From the NCBI RefSeq assembly GCF_963259705.1, contig NC_081861.1:70599623-70663622 (forward strand): a stretch of 64,000 nt of DNA. Direction: 5' to 3'. Origin of the DNA: Myotis daubentonii. Its lineage: Eukaryota > Chordata > Mammalia > Chiroptera > Vespertilionidae. Every line of letters starts with the position of its first letter. Positions within the stretch are counted from its first letter, which is position 1. Shown here piece after piece: positions 11,395-21,027 of this stretch. The notes beneath the pieces were generated by a model. That model worked only from the letters and a program-made list of their open reading frames with translations, was not told the origin of the DNA and did not search any database. A program made the position numbers and the translations under genes.

Positions 11395-12040
11395 GGATGA
11401 ATAAAAAAATTATAGTTTAGTAAATAAATGGAAACCAACCAAATGTCCATAGATAAGAAAATGAATAAATATATTGTGTTATAATCACCAGTGAAGTGAT
11501 TCTTAACTTTTAACATATGAATCTTTTGGCGATCTTGTTAAATGCAATTTCTGTTTCAGAGATTTTTGTAGTGCAGCCACAGATTCTGTATTTCTAACAA
11601 ACTTACAGGTAATTCCAATGTTGTTGGTCAGGGAACAATCAGAAGACACTTTGCACAGCCAGGCTTTACAGAAGAAAGATAAATAAATCTCAACAAATTT
11701 GGAATGAAATGAACCTTTAAGTAAAATGGCCAAATTACAAAAGAATATATGCAGTATAATTTTATTTATGTGACTGTATAATAAGCAAAATGAAACATGT
11801 GGAAGAAACTAAAGAAAAACAAAGTAATAATTAACAGAAAATTAGAATAATGGTTACAGTTTAGGGTGCAGAAGGGTGATAAATGGGGAGGTACATGCAG
11901 GGATTTTATATGTATTAGTTCATTCTATATTTTACTATTTAATGAGTGTACCATTACTCATTTAATTTGTGTTTTCTGAAGTGGGCATGTACGTAATGAG
12001 CACTCCTGTGTGTCTAAGAAATATTTTACAAATAAAAGAG
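11395..12040 (+). mobile_element. Old LINE-1 3' end, interrupted by a MER5-like element
   Basis: The phrase CAACCAAATGTCCATAGATA (11,436 on) and later AATAATGGTTACAGTTTAGG belong to L1 3' regions. Between them lies a MER5-like DNA element (separate entry). Boundaries are approximate. Confidence 0.5.
11489..11660 (+). mobile_element. MER5-like nonautonomous hAT element
   Basis: CCAGTGAAGTGATTCTTAAC at the left, then TTCTAACAAACTTACAGGTA, ATTCCAATGTTGTTGGTCAG and GGAACAATC follow the MER5A order. Diverged, with no clear duplication. Confidence 0.6.
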
Positions 12041-13085
12041 TAAGCAGCATTAAGATGTCAAAGAGGCTAAGAGATAAGTAGGAAGAGAATAAATGCACAA
12101 AGACCAATATCTTTTGTCTTCCTGTTCCAAACATTAATCAGCCTCTACTAAATGCTAAGTCACAGAGAGAAATTAGAATTAGCTTCTGTCCATAAGCAGC
12201 TCTTGGAGACATAAGTTTCAAAACCATAGGGAAAATGTAATTTTCTGTTTCCTAACAAAGATTAAAACATCATATAAATTCTTTGTAGAGAAATTCAGAT
12301 TTTTGCTTTTAAAAATTTGCTTCATAAACTATCATTGATTGCTGACACACCAGCTAAAGTTCTTTTAATCATGGTTACTGTGGGTGATGTGAATATTTTG
12401 CACTTGGTATGCAGAGCAGATATCATGGAACAAATATGTATTGAAAATATGCTTCTAATATTAATATATTTAAAAGTTGGTTTCAATATCCTTCTGTATG
12501 TTTTATAATCTGGCTTTTCAGGAATCCTTGGCTTTTAAAAACTTTTCCTATTGGAAGTGTCATTTACACGTACTCTAGGGAATTTCACAAGCCTGAGAAA
12601 TTGGCAGAGAATAGTGCTGTACTCCTGAAGTTATTTCTTTAATTTAAAACATTTCAACACATGGATTTTGTCAGAAAAGAAATCTCACTATCTGTTCCAA
12701 ATGTTACATTAGTTAGACAGAAATAGTGTAATACAGGTTTTCATTGCATTATAATTCAGAAAAACTTTTCTTGGAGTAATGTACTATATTTAGATGGACA
12801 GTCATTAGATGGTTGGCTTTATAAAAGACTCAGCCATCAATTTTACAATTTTAGTTCATAAAAGTGATTGATATGGATCTTAAAATAACTTGTATATTGT
12901 GTATTTATTCATTAGCTTTACTGATAGGGAAAGTAGAATTTCAGGTTTGCAGATAAAACACGGCTCTATTTCTTTAACCCTTTACCAGGCACAGTTTTGC
13001 ATTATCATATAAAAAACAAATCCAGGCTAAGCAAGAAGACTCTTTTATTTAAAAAGATTATTACAAAGGGAAAGATACTTTTGAC
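12041..13085. other. No gene seen
   Basis: AT-rich sequence without recognisable coding or repeat signatures. Confidence 0.5.
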
Positions 13086-13086
13086 A

Positions 13087-13298
13087 GTGGTTGGCAAACT
13101 TATTAGTCAACAAAGCCAAATATCAGCAGTACAATGATTGAAATTTCTATTGAGAGCCAAATTTTTTAAACTTAAACTATATAGGTAGGTACATTGTTAT
13201 TAACTGAATTAGGATACTCCTAAAGCTTAGGAAGAGCCACACTAAAGGGGCCAAAGAGCCGCATGTGGCTCCCCAGCTGCAGTTTTCCAACCGCGGTG
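13087..13298 (+). mobile_element. Nonautonomous hAT element
   Basis: Ends CAGTGGTTGGCAAACT and AGTTTTCCAACCGCGGTG form imperfect inverted repeats. The interior matches, in the opposite orientation, the element at 35,695-35,907 (shared AAGCTTAGGAAGAGCCACAC and GGGGCCAAAGAGCC phrases). No transposase is present. Confidence 0.8.
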
Positions 13299-13374
13299 AG
13301 AAGATGGATTACTACTACAGGGGGAATGCTATAACTTTAAGGTCTGCAAACAACTCAAATGCAAGGCAAAAAGG

Positions 13375-13844
13375 TCATTTTTTAGAAATTACATGGGCAT
13401 ACTTCTTCATCCATGCTTGAGCTATTAAATCATACTTTGGCTTATCATTTATGTAAATCTTCCCAATTTCTGGAAAGAGAATATTGTGTGGATTGGGATG
13501 ACATAACATGGCGCTGAGTGAGAGCAATACTTTGGAAACTGTGTGTGCGGAAGACCACTAGGCGTTAAGGATGGCCAGACAGACGCACCCATTATGGTTT
13601 ATGTTCGGATGGCAAATTCGGGTTTTAAATTGGATCTTGGGTGGTTTGAAGGGGTATTCCCACGGGAATCGATGGTAAGGAAGAAGACCCCTCCCTGGTA
13701 GGGGCTGTCCCTGGGCCCCAGTACAATTCCCTGCCAGTTGAACAGGTTTTCTGTGATGGGTCCTGCGGAGCACAGCTCTGGGGGTTCCCGAGAAAGGTGG
13801 AGGAACTCCTTCTGGAGGCACTTTTCGGCCAGAGACAGAGCCAT
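13375..13844 (-). pseudogene. UBE2D-like: UBE2D-like ubiquitin-conjugating enzyme, retropseudogene
   Basis: UBE2D proteins are about 147-residue E2 enzymes that carry ubiquitin on an active-site Cys. On the minus strand from ATG at 13,844, the frame reads [30 protein letters not shown] and [16 protein letters not shown], which is the E2 N-terminal half. A 1-base frame change near 13,665 moves the match to [16 protein letters not shown] and then [16 protein letters not shown], the active-site region with CVCL. A TAG (about 13,559) stands where the family has Gln before W-S-P. Beyond it the C-terminal half is still readable (TVSKVLLSLSAMLCHPNP, PEIGKIYINDKPKYD, AWMKKYAHV) to a stop at 13,375. 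There are no introns, which suggests a processed copy. With one frameshift and one nonsense codon it is not functional. It could also be a decayed member of a lineage-specific UBE2D-like retrogene family. Confidence 0.85.
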
Positions 13845-14640
13845 GGGCCGATTCACGTCGGGAGGCGTCCTGATAGGCATAAGGTGGGGGAGACCACGGT
13901 TAGGGCGAGTGGCAACCCACCGGGCCCGGGAATAGGTGAGCCATGGCTGGACTCTGGGGTGGAGGTAGGTGACAGGGGACAGGGAAGGTGGTGGAGAGGA
14001 GGGTTGAGGAAGGAAAGATGGGAACTCGGCTGGACTCATGGGCTACTGGACACCTGTGTTCCACAAGGCAGCTGGCTCCACAACCGCTGCCACTGCCCCT
14101 CTGCCAGCAGCTCCCTGCTGTCCTGACCTGGAGTCTCTGTAGCACAGAGGCTGCGCTGCCCCTACACACCACCGCCAGGTGACAGGGCCGCCTGCCCCTG
14201 ATGCTCTCAACTGCTGTTCACATTGGGTTGCTTGGCGACAGGAGGGGATCTGCTCTATGAGGTCATAGGGGCCATGCTGATGACATCATCAAGTGAGTTG
14301 GGGTAGGGGGAAGAGGCAAGGTCAAGAGTTGGCTGGAATGGAGTGGGGTGGAGGGAGGGAGGGACCATGGAAGGAAATGGAGTGAGGTGGAGGGTGGGAG
14401 GCCTGAAAGGGGCTGAATGGTGTGAGGGTGGGAGGTGGGAGGGAGTCCAGGCTGCCTGGTATGTAAGTGCTTATGCTGTTTCCTACTGCTCACAACTGCA
14501 ATCCTTGATTGCCTGGGGACAGTAGGGGATCTGCTCCTGGAGGTCACAGGGGCCATGCTGATGACATCACCCAGTGAGTGGAGAGGGCGGGCTCAAGAGC
14601 TGATCTGAATGGAGGGAGGTGTAGGGCAGGAGGGACTTAA
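13845..14640. other. GC-rich region with an internal 130-bp duplication
   Basis: This lies directly upstream of the UBE2D-like ATG. Two related blocks (about 14,215-14,345 and 14,495-14,640, offset about 285 bp) share GGGGATCTGCTC, AGGGGCCATGCTGATGACATCA and CAGTGAGT. TGATGACATCA resembles a CRE/AP-1 type site in each copy. No conserved protein is encoded. It may be the 5' flank of the retrocopy's parent or a low-copy repeat. Confidence 0.45.
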
Positions 14641-14929
14641 TCACTCACCCTGGGATGGTCCAAGACATAAATTTATAAGGAGAGCCTCAGCATTCCTGAA
14701 GAGCTCTGTGATTTCTCTTCTATGTAGGCCAGACTTTATAGTGAGAAGTACAGTCACTGAATTAGAAAATATAAAGACAATCAGTGTAGTTGGAGCCCAG
14801 AGTTTCAGGGGCTGAGCTGCTGCTGCACTCATCCACCAAAGACAAGGTGGACGTGGTTACCATAATATCATTACCGTAATGAGAGCAGAGTAAAAGCAGC
14901 AATCAAAATAATCTGATTTGCCTATGGTC

Positions 14930-16025
14930 TTAGCTAGTTGATCATGGTGTCCCCGGAAGTGAAAAAGATACATAGCCTACTAAATTCTTACTTGACCTGT
15001 ATTAGCAGAAAGTTTATATTAAGTGAATAAAAGTCTAACTCGAATTATAAAAACAGAGTGATGGAGCCTCAATCACTTCCCAGAATTAAGCCAGTTTATA
15101 GACCCAGAATGAATGGAAGTGAAGGACAGTTCTTTGTGATAAAGGACTACACCTAACATTTATACCATTAATCTTTCTCCCAGCCTTGCCCAAAGGGACC
15201 TTGCCGGAAACCATTCATTGTCTTCACTAGCTGAGTTTAGACAGAGACCCCCCCAAAAGCTAGTAACCTTTGAAGTTCTAGCAAAGGTCAGAACTGTGCA
15301 CCACCCAGTTAATCTAGATAATGATAGCTGAAGCAACCTCCCTACCTTTAATCATGTAAATTGCCTAAGGGTGATGTTATGACCTAATCTGTGTGTCATT
15401 GAAACCTCCTTAACCTAGGGCTACCCCAAACAAACCACCTTACCTTCGGGCTACCCCAGACAGATCTCCTTACCCTAAGGCTACCCCGACCTCAATAAAA
15501 GATCCGAGCGGCCTGAGCTTAGGTGGAAGTCCTTCAGGACTTGCCCGCCTGGTCCCCCAATATTGCAAAATTATCTCGTGTTTTTTTCTCTCATTTGTTG
15601 TGCGGCTCCTCTTTCAGATACCGAACCCTACTCCACGCAGAACGTGGAGGGAGTCATACTCGACAGGACCTGCAGTTTTTTTTAGCTGGGTAACAGTGCC
15701 CTGGAGAAAAAGAAAATAATCAGAGCTTTCAGGGACTCATGGACACTGGCTCTGCTCTAACACTAATTCCAGAAGACTGAGACCTCACCGTAGTCCGCCA
15801 GTCAGAGAGGGAGCCTGTGGAGGTCAGGGAATCAAAGGAGTTTTACCTCAGGTCTGCCTCCCAGTGGTCCAAGTGGGTCCTAAAATCTGCCCTGTGGCTA
15901 TTTCCAAGGCTCCAAAGTGAATTGCTGGAATTGATGTACTTAGTAGAAGGCAGAATGCCTGCATTGGTGTCCTGACCTGTGGAGTAAAGATTATTATTGT
16001 GGGGGGTAGACCACCTATTGAAAGC
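14930..16025 (+). pseudogene. Old endogenous retrovirus fragment (protease region), split by a solo LTR
   Basis: Right of the solo LTR the reading TTTCAGGGACTC... gives GLMDTGSALTLIPE (about 15,728-15,770), a retroviral aspartic-protease active-site motif (D-T-G-S), followed by protease-like sequence with stops. The sequence on both sides of the LTR (15,196-15,201 and 15,666-15,671) joins cleanly, so the older fragment was the target. It is probably class I (gamma-like), but that is a judgement from the motif context only. Left extent is uncertain. It is non-coding now. Confidence 0.5.
15202..15665 (+). mobile_element. Solo LTR (464 bp), 6-bp duplication GGACCT
   Basis: Starts TGCCGGAAACC and ends CTCGACA, with GGACCT on both sides (15,196-15,201 and 15,666-15,671). 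A polyadenylation-type AATAAA lies near 15,493. It shares its start, its R/U5-like stretch (CCCCCAATATTGCAAAATTA) and its end with the LTR at 51,022-51,513, so both belong to one ERV family. It differs by about three 30-bp repeats (GGGCTACCCC units, 15,415-15,490). No internal region is present. Confidence 0.88.
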
Positions 16026-16033
16026 CATTAGAT

Positions 16034-16241
16034 CAGGGGTCCTCAATCTTTTTAAACAGGGGGCCAGTTTACTGTCCCTCAGACCATTGGAAGGCCAGAC
16101 TATAGTTTAAAAAAAAAAAAACTATGAACAAATTCCTATGCACACTGCACATATCTTATTTTGAAGTAAAAAAACAAAACGGGAACAAATACAACATTTG
16201 TATTTGCATGTGGCCCGCGGGCCGTAGTTTGAGGACCCCGG
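16034..16241 (+). mobile_element. Nonautonomous hAT element with 8-bp duplication CATTAGAT
   Basis: Terminal inverted repeats CAGGGGTCCTCAA and its near complement TTTGAGGACCCCGG. The target duplication CATTAGAT is at 16,026-16,033 and 16,242-16,249. There is an internal poly-A tract; the element is 208 bp long. Non-coding. Confidence 0.92.
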
Positions 16242-16249
16242 CATTAGAT

Positions 16250-16875
16250 GATACCATCAGAAATGTGTTGCCATTTTTTGTTGTCTCAATTCCAAGAGTG
16301 GTATCAACATAATAATGGTAATAAGACAATAAAACAGTCTCTGTGTGACATAGCTCAATAGTGTTTACCTACTTGTCTTTCTTTAGCTGAATGCTTTATA
16401 TAAAGACACAGATAGATATGGTGGAATAAATATCACTAGTTGTACTTTTATTGTGAGAAAGAATGAAGGCATTGTAGAAATCTAGTTATAAAATTATGTT
16501 GTATACATGAAAAAAATATGCTTAAGGAAATTGAGGAAGATTCTGGAATATAGAGCCTATGTTTTCACAGTTCCCTCACTTTGCCTTAGTCTTTCTTCTG
16601 AAAATGTAAGTCTAGAACTTCTGTTTTCTGGTTCCCCAAATAAGGTGCTTGTAAGCTACCACTGTGCCCTAACAATAAGCAAAAGGCTGAACAGACTGAA
16701 AATTAAAAAAAAAAAAGTTTTCTTTTATAAAGAGGAATAAACAAAGATAGAAAGAACTAGATATGGTCAAATGAAAGGAAAGGATAGGATGGCATGATTG
16801 GATAATAGATCATAAAATACTTTTTTTTCTTTTTCCCTCAGATCTGCCTCCCTTGGTTCCATTGGGTCCTTTTTT
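16250..16875. other. No gene seen
   Basis: AT-rich sequence with no recognisable feature. Confidence 0.5.
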
Positions 16876-16876
16876 T

Positions 16877-16998
16877 TGGGGGGGGGGGATTAACTGTTTA
16901 TAAACTTAAAATAATGTAATACTATTAGTAATTTTGTGGGGGGGGAATTAAATGTTTATAAACTTAAAATAATGTAATACTATTAGTAATTTTTCATG
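16877..16998. repeat. Two-copy tandem duplication (about 66 bp)
   Basis: The phrase TGTTTATAAACTTAAAATAA followed by TGTAATACTATTAGTAATTT occurs twice, each copy preceded by a G-run (GGGGGGGG). The copies are nearly identical, implying recent slippage or duplication. Confidence 0.9.
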
Positions 16999-17045
16999 CC
17001 ATTGTTTTTTCTTCAATATAATTTTTAATTTTTTTATTGTTTTAA

Positions 17046-17248
17046 CTAGAGGCCCAATGCATGAAATTCATGAAAGAATAGGCCTTCCTTCCCCCAGCTG
17101 CCAGCACAAGCTTCCATCTGGCACCCTGGACCTGGGCTTCCCTCTGGCACCTGGGACCCGTGATTCCCTCACATACCCGGCTTCATCTGGAAGCTTGTCA
17201 GGAAGGACATCCAGTTTAATTAGCATATTATGCTTTTGTTATTATAGA
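17046..17248 (-). mobile_element. Short nonautonomous Helitron (first of three in tandem)
   Basis: CTAG at 17,046-17,049 after host A; the 5' TC is at 17,247-17,248. Minus-strand 5' end: TCTATAATAACAAAAGC. Its 5' end is not followed by host T but by the CTAG of the next Helitron. It sits in the 3' tail of L1-A. Confidence 0.85.
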
Positions 17249-18112
17249 CTAGAGGCCTGGTGCACAAAAATTTGTGCACTCGGCGGGGAGGGGGGTCCCT
17301 CAGCCCGGCCTCTGCCCTCTCGCAGTCTGGGACCCCTTCGGAGATAACGCCCTGCTGGCTTAGGCCTGCTCCCGGGCGGCAGAGGGCAGGCCCAATCCCT
17401 AGGTACAGCCCCTGGTCGGGCTCAGAGCAGGGCCAATTGGGGAGTAGGGGCACCAGCCCCTGTCATGCACAGAGCAGGGCGATCAGGGGGTTGGGGCACT
17501 GCCTCCTGTCACTCACAGAGCAGGGCCCATCAGGGGGATTGGGGCTCTGTACCCTGTCATGCACAGAGCAGGGCCAATCAGGGGGTTGGGGTGCTGCCCC
17601 CCTGTCACTCACAGAGCAGGGCCCATCAGGGGGTTGGGGCGCCGCCCTCTATCACCAACAGAGCAGGGCCAATCAGGGGATTGGGGTGCCGCCACTCTCA
17701 CACTCAGGGCAGGGCCGATGGGGAGGTTATGGCTCTACCCCGTCACACACAGAGCAGGGCCCGTAAGGGGGGGGGGGGGCGCCACACCCTGTCACACACA
17801 GAGCAGGGCCAATCAGGGGGTTGGGGTGCCACACCCTGTCACACACAGAGCCACAGGGCGATCAGGGGGTTGGGGAGCTCCCCCCATCAGGCACAGAGCA
17901 GGGCTGATCAGGGTGTTGGGGTGCCTTTCCCTGTCACGAACAGAGCAGTGTGGATAGGGAGGTTGTGGCCCCGCCCCCTGTCACACACAGAGCCGCAGGG
18001 CGATCAGGTGGTTTGGGCACTGCCCCCTGTCATGCTGATCCCGGTGCCGGGATGCCTCGCAGCTCCTCTGATCCCGGTGCTGGGAGGCATATTACCCTTT
18101 CACTATATAAGG
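17249..18112 (-). mobile_element. Nonautonomous Helitron, A type (second of three in tandem)
   Basis: CTAG at 17,249-17,252 next to the preceding element's TC. Most of its length is a tandem array. Its 5' end reads CCTTATATAGTGAAAGGG on the minus strand, a diverged TCCTATATAATAAAAGGG. It joins the B element at 18,113 without host sequence. A close relative starts at 63,659. Confidence 0.82.
17450..18025. repeat. Tandem array, period about 57 bp, with CCAAT motifs
   Basis: About ten copies of a GC-rich unit: ACAGAGCAGGGCC(A/C)ATCAG, then GGGGTTGGGG(T/C)G and CCCCCTGTCAC. Three units contain CCAATCAG on the plus strand (about 17,574, 17,669 and 17,809). Long open frames here are repeat artefacts. 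Confidence 0.9.
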
Positions 18113-18734
18113 TAGAGGCCTGGTGCACGGGTGGGTGCCGGCTGGTTTGCCCTGAAGGGTGTCCTGGATCAGGGTGGGGTGCCTGGCCAGCCTGGGTGAG
18201 GGGATGATGGCTGTTTGCAGCTGGTCACACACCCTTCAGGGTGGGGGTCCCCACTGGGGTGCCTGGCCAGTTTGGATGAGGGGATGAGGGCTGTTTTCAG
18301 GCTGGGGGTAACTGAAGCTCCCAACTGCTCCTTTTTTCTTTTTTTTTCTTTTTTTATTCTGGGCCAGCTTTAGCTTTGAGTATTGGCTCCAGCTCTTAGG
18401 CCTCCGCTGCTGAAAGTAGGTTTCTGGCCTTTGCTTACAATGTTGCGATCCTGCTGGCTGAAGCCCGGCGGACTAAAGCAGGTTTCTGGGGTTTTGTTTA
18501 GCTTCTATATTTGTTACATTGTTGCTTAGAGTTGCAGCTCAGAGGCCTGCAGTGGCAGGTGGGGAACGTTGGAGTCCTCTGTCACTGAAGCAAGCAAGCC
18601 TCATGTTAGTTTCAAGCTGCCTGGCTGCCGGCCGCCATCTTGGCTGGCAGTTAATTTGCATATCTCACTGATTTGCCAATGGGAAGGGTAGCGGTTGTAC
18701 GCTAATTACCATGTTTCTCTTTTATTAGATAGGA
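18113..18734 (-). mobile_element. Nonautonomous Helitron, B type (third of three in tandem)
   Basis: On the minus strand it runs from TCCTATCTAATAAAAGAG (18,734, host T at 18,735) to GCACCAGGCCTCTA at 18,113. The terminal G of CTAG is missing at the junction with the A element, exactly as at 34,460. It is the 5' half of a B-A composite. Confidence 0.82.
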
Positions 18735-19099
18735 TGTTTTACGTATGTGTCCTTTTTCTCCAATTGACCCCACCCCCAGCCATTCCCACCCCGGCCAAGC
18801 CCCCACCACCCTACTGTCTCTGTCCATTGGTTATGCTAGTACGGATGCATACAAGTCCTTTGGCTGCTCTCTAACCCCCACTCTGCTACCATTTGTCTCT
18901 GGATCTATTCTTGTTCATTAAATTATGTTGATCATTATATCCCACATATGAGTGAGATCATGTGATATTTATCTTTCTTCGACTGGCTTATTTCGCATAG
19001 CATAATGCTCTCCAGTTCCATCCATGCTATTGCAAATAATAAAAGTTTCTTCTTTTTTATACTGGCATAGTATTCCATTGTGTAGATGTACCAAGATTT

Positions 19100-21020
19100 T
19101 TTAATCCACTCATTTGTTTATGGGCACTTAGGCTGTTCCCAATTCTTAGCTATTGTAAATTGTGCTGCTATAAACATAGGGGTGCATATATCCTTTCTGA
19201 TTAGTGTTTCTGGTTTCTTGGGATATAGTCCTAAAAGTGGGATTACTGGGTCAAGTGGGAGTTCCATTTTTAACTTTTTGAGGAAACTCCACACTGTCTT
19301 CCACAGTGGCTTCACCAGTCTGCATTCCCAACAGCAGTGCAAGAGGGTTCCTTTTTTTCCACATCCTCACCAGCACTTGTCTTTTGTTGATTTGGTTGAT
19401 TTGTTGATGATAGACATTCTGACAGGTGTGAGATGTTATCTCATTGTTATTTTTATTTGCATCTCTTGGATGATTAGTGACTTAAAGCATGTTTTCATAT
19501 GTCTCTGGGCCTTCTGTATGTACTCTTTCATAAAGTGTCTATTTAGATCCTTTGCCCATTTTTTGATTGAATCATTTATCTTCCTTTTGTTAAGTTGCAT
19601 GAGTTCTCTGTAAATTTCGGAGATTAAACCCTTATCTGAAATACCATGAGCAAATCTGTTCTCCCATGCAGTGGGATTTCTTGATGTTTTGTTGATGGTT
19701 TCTTTTGCTGTGCAGAAGCTTTTTATTTTGATGTAGTCCCATTTGTTTATATTCTCCTTAGTCTCCATTGCCCTAGGAGCTGTGTCTGTAAAGATATTGG
19801 TATGACATATGTCTGCTATTTTGCTGCCTGTGGAATCTTGTAGGATTTTCATGGTTTCCCATGTAACATTTAAGTCCTTTAGCCATTTTGAGTTTGTTTT
19901 TGTGTATGGTATAAATTAGTGATCTGGTTTCACTTTTTTGCATGTACCTGACCAAATTTCCCAGCACCATTTATTGAAGAGATTGTCTGGACTCCATTGT
20001 ATTTTCTTCCCTCTTTGTCAAATATTAATTGAGCATTATGGCTTGGGTTGATTTCGGGGTTCTCTGTTCTGTTCCATTGGTCTATATGTCTGTTCTTGTG
20101 CCAGTACCAGGCAGTTTTGAGAACCATGGCTTGGTAATATAGCTTGATATCTGGTATTGAGATCCCTCCAACTTTGTTCCTTTTTTCTCAGGATTTCTGT
20201 GGCTATTTTTTTTTTTATTCCAGATGAATTTTTGGAGAGTTTGTTCTAGATCTTTGAAATATGCCATTGGTATTTTAATGGGGATTGCATTGAATCTGTA
20301 GATTGCTTTCAGTAGTATGTACATTTTAATGATGTTAATTCCACCAATCCATGAACATGGTATGTTCTTCCATTTGTTTATGTCTTCCTCTATCTCTTTT
20401 TTCAATGTCCTATAGTTTTCTGAGTAGTGGTCTTTTACATCCTTAGTTAAGTTTATTTCTAGGTATCTTAATTTTTTGTTGCAATGGTAAATGTGATTGC
20501 TTTTTTAGTTTCTCTTTCTCTGAGTTCATTATTGGTGAATAAAAAGGCCATAGATTTCTGGGTGTTAATTTTGTATCCTGCTACATTGCGGAATTCACTT
20601 ATTAGGTCTAATACTTTTTGGATGGAATATTTGGAGTTTTCTATGTATAGTATCATGTCATTTGCAAATGAAGACAGTTTTATTTCTTCTTTTCCAATTT
20701 GGGTGCCTTTATTTCTTATTGTTGTCTGAACCCTATGGCTAGCGCTTCCATATTATAATGAACAGGAGTGGTGAAAGCGGGCATCCCTGCCTTGTTCCTG
20801 TTCTTAAGGGAAATGAGTTCAGATTTTGGCCATTGATTATGATGTTGGCTGTGGGTTTGTCATATAAGGCTTTTATTATGTTGAGGTGTGATCCTTCTAT
20901 TCCCACTTTGCTGAGAGTTTTTATCAAGAAAGAGTGTTGGATTTTGTCAAATGCTTTTTCTGCATCTATTGATATGACTATGTGATTTTTGTCTCTCAAT
21001 TTGTTTATGTGATGTATCAC
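19100..21020 (-). pseudogene. L1-A ORF2 C-terminal half (RT to C-terminus), broken
   Basis: In intact L1 this protein nicks target DNA and reverse-transcribes L1 RNA. Here the reverse-transcriptase palm and the C-terminal cysteine-rich half are present in pieces in several frames on the minus strand. The N-terminal endonuclease part lies at 24,850-26,540, beyond the L1-B insertion. Confidence 0.85.
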
Positions 21021-21027
21021 ATTTATT
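21012..21027. repeat. Target-site duplication of L1-B, left copy
   Basis: ATGTATCACATTTATT here and ATGTATCATATTTATT at 24,732-24,747 differ at one base of 16. L1-A sequence is continuous once the insert is removed. Confidence 0.85.

Larger units (their letters stand above)
18735..21027 (-). mobile_element. LINE-1 (L1-A), 3' half
   Basis: Minus-strand L1. The 3' tail (ATTGTTTTAA before 17,046) is separated from this part by the Helitron trio. The 3' UTR is at 18,735-19,080. ORF2 C-terminus phrases include [16 protein letters not shown] (near 19,240), then [11 protein letters not shown] near 20,060, and the RT region [13 protein letters not shown] (near 20,960), [13 protein letters not shown] (near 20,760), with FANDMILYIE (near 20,655) where the catalytic DD would be. 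The FAND reading indicates a damaged catalytic pair. Many frameshifts. It continues at 24,732 after the L1-B insertion. Confidence 0.9.

Noticed and set aside
13599..14039. 146-codon frame as an intact N-terminally extended E2
   Set aside because: The E2 match starts at the internal Met at 13,844 and then breaks by frameshift and a stop, so the extension is not conserved.
17260..18207. Overlapping long GC-rich open frames (up to 216 codons)
   Set aside because: They follow the 57-bp tandem repeat of a Helitron; open in several frames at once, with low-complexity translation.
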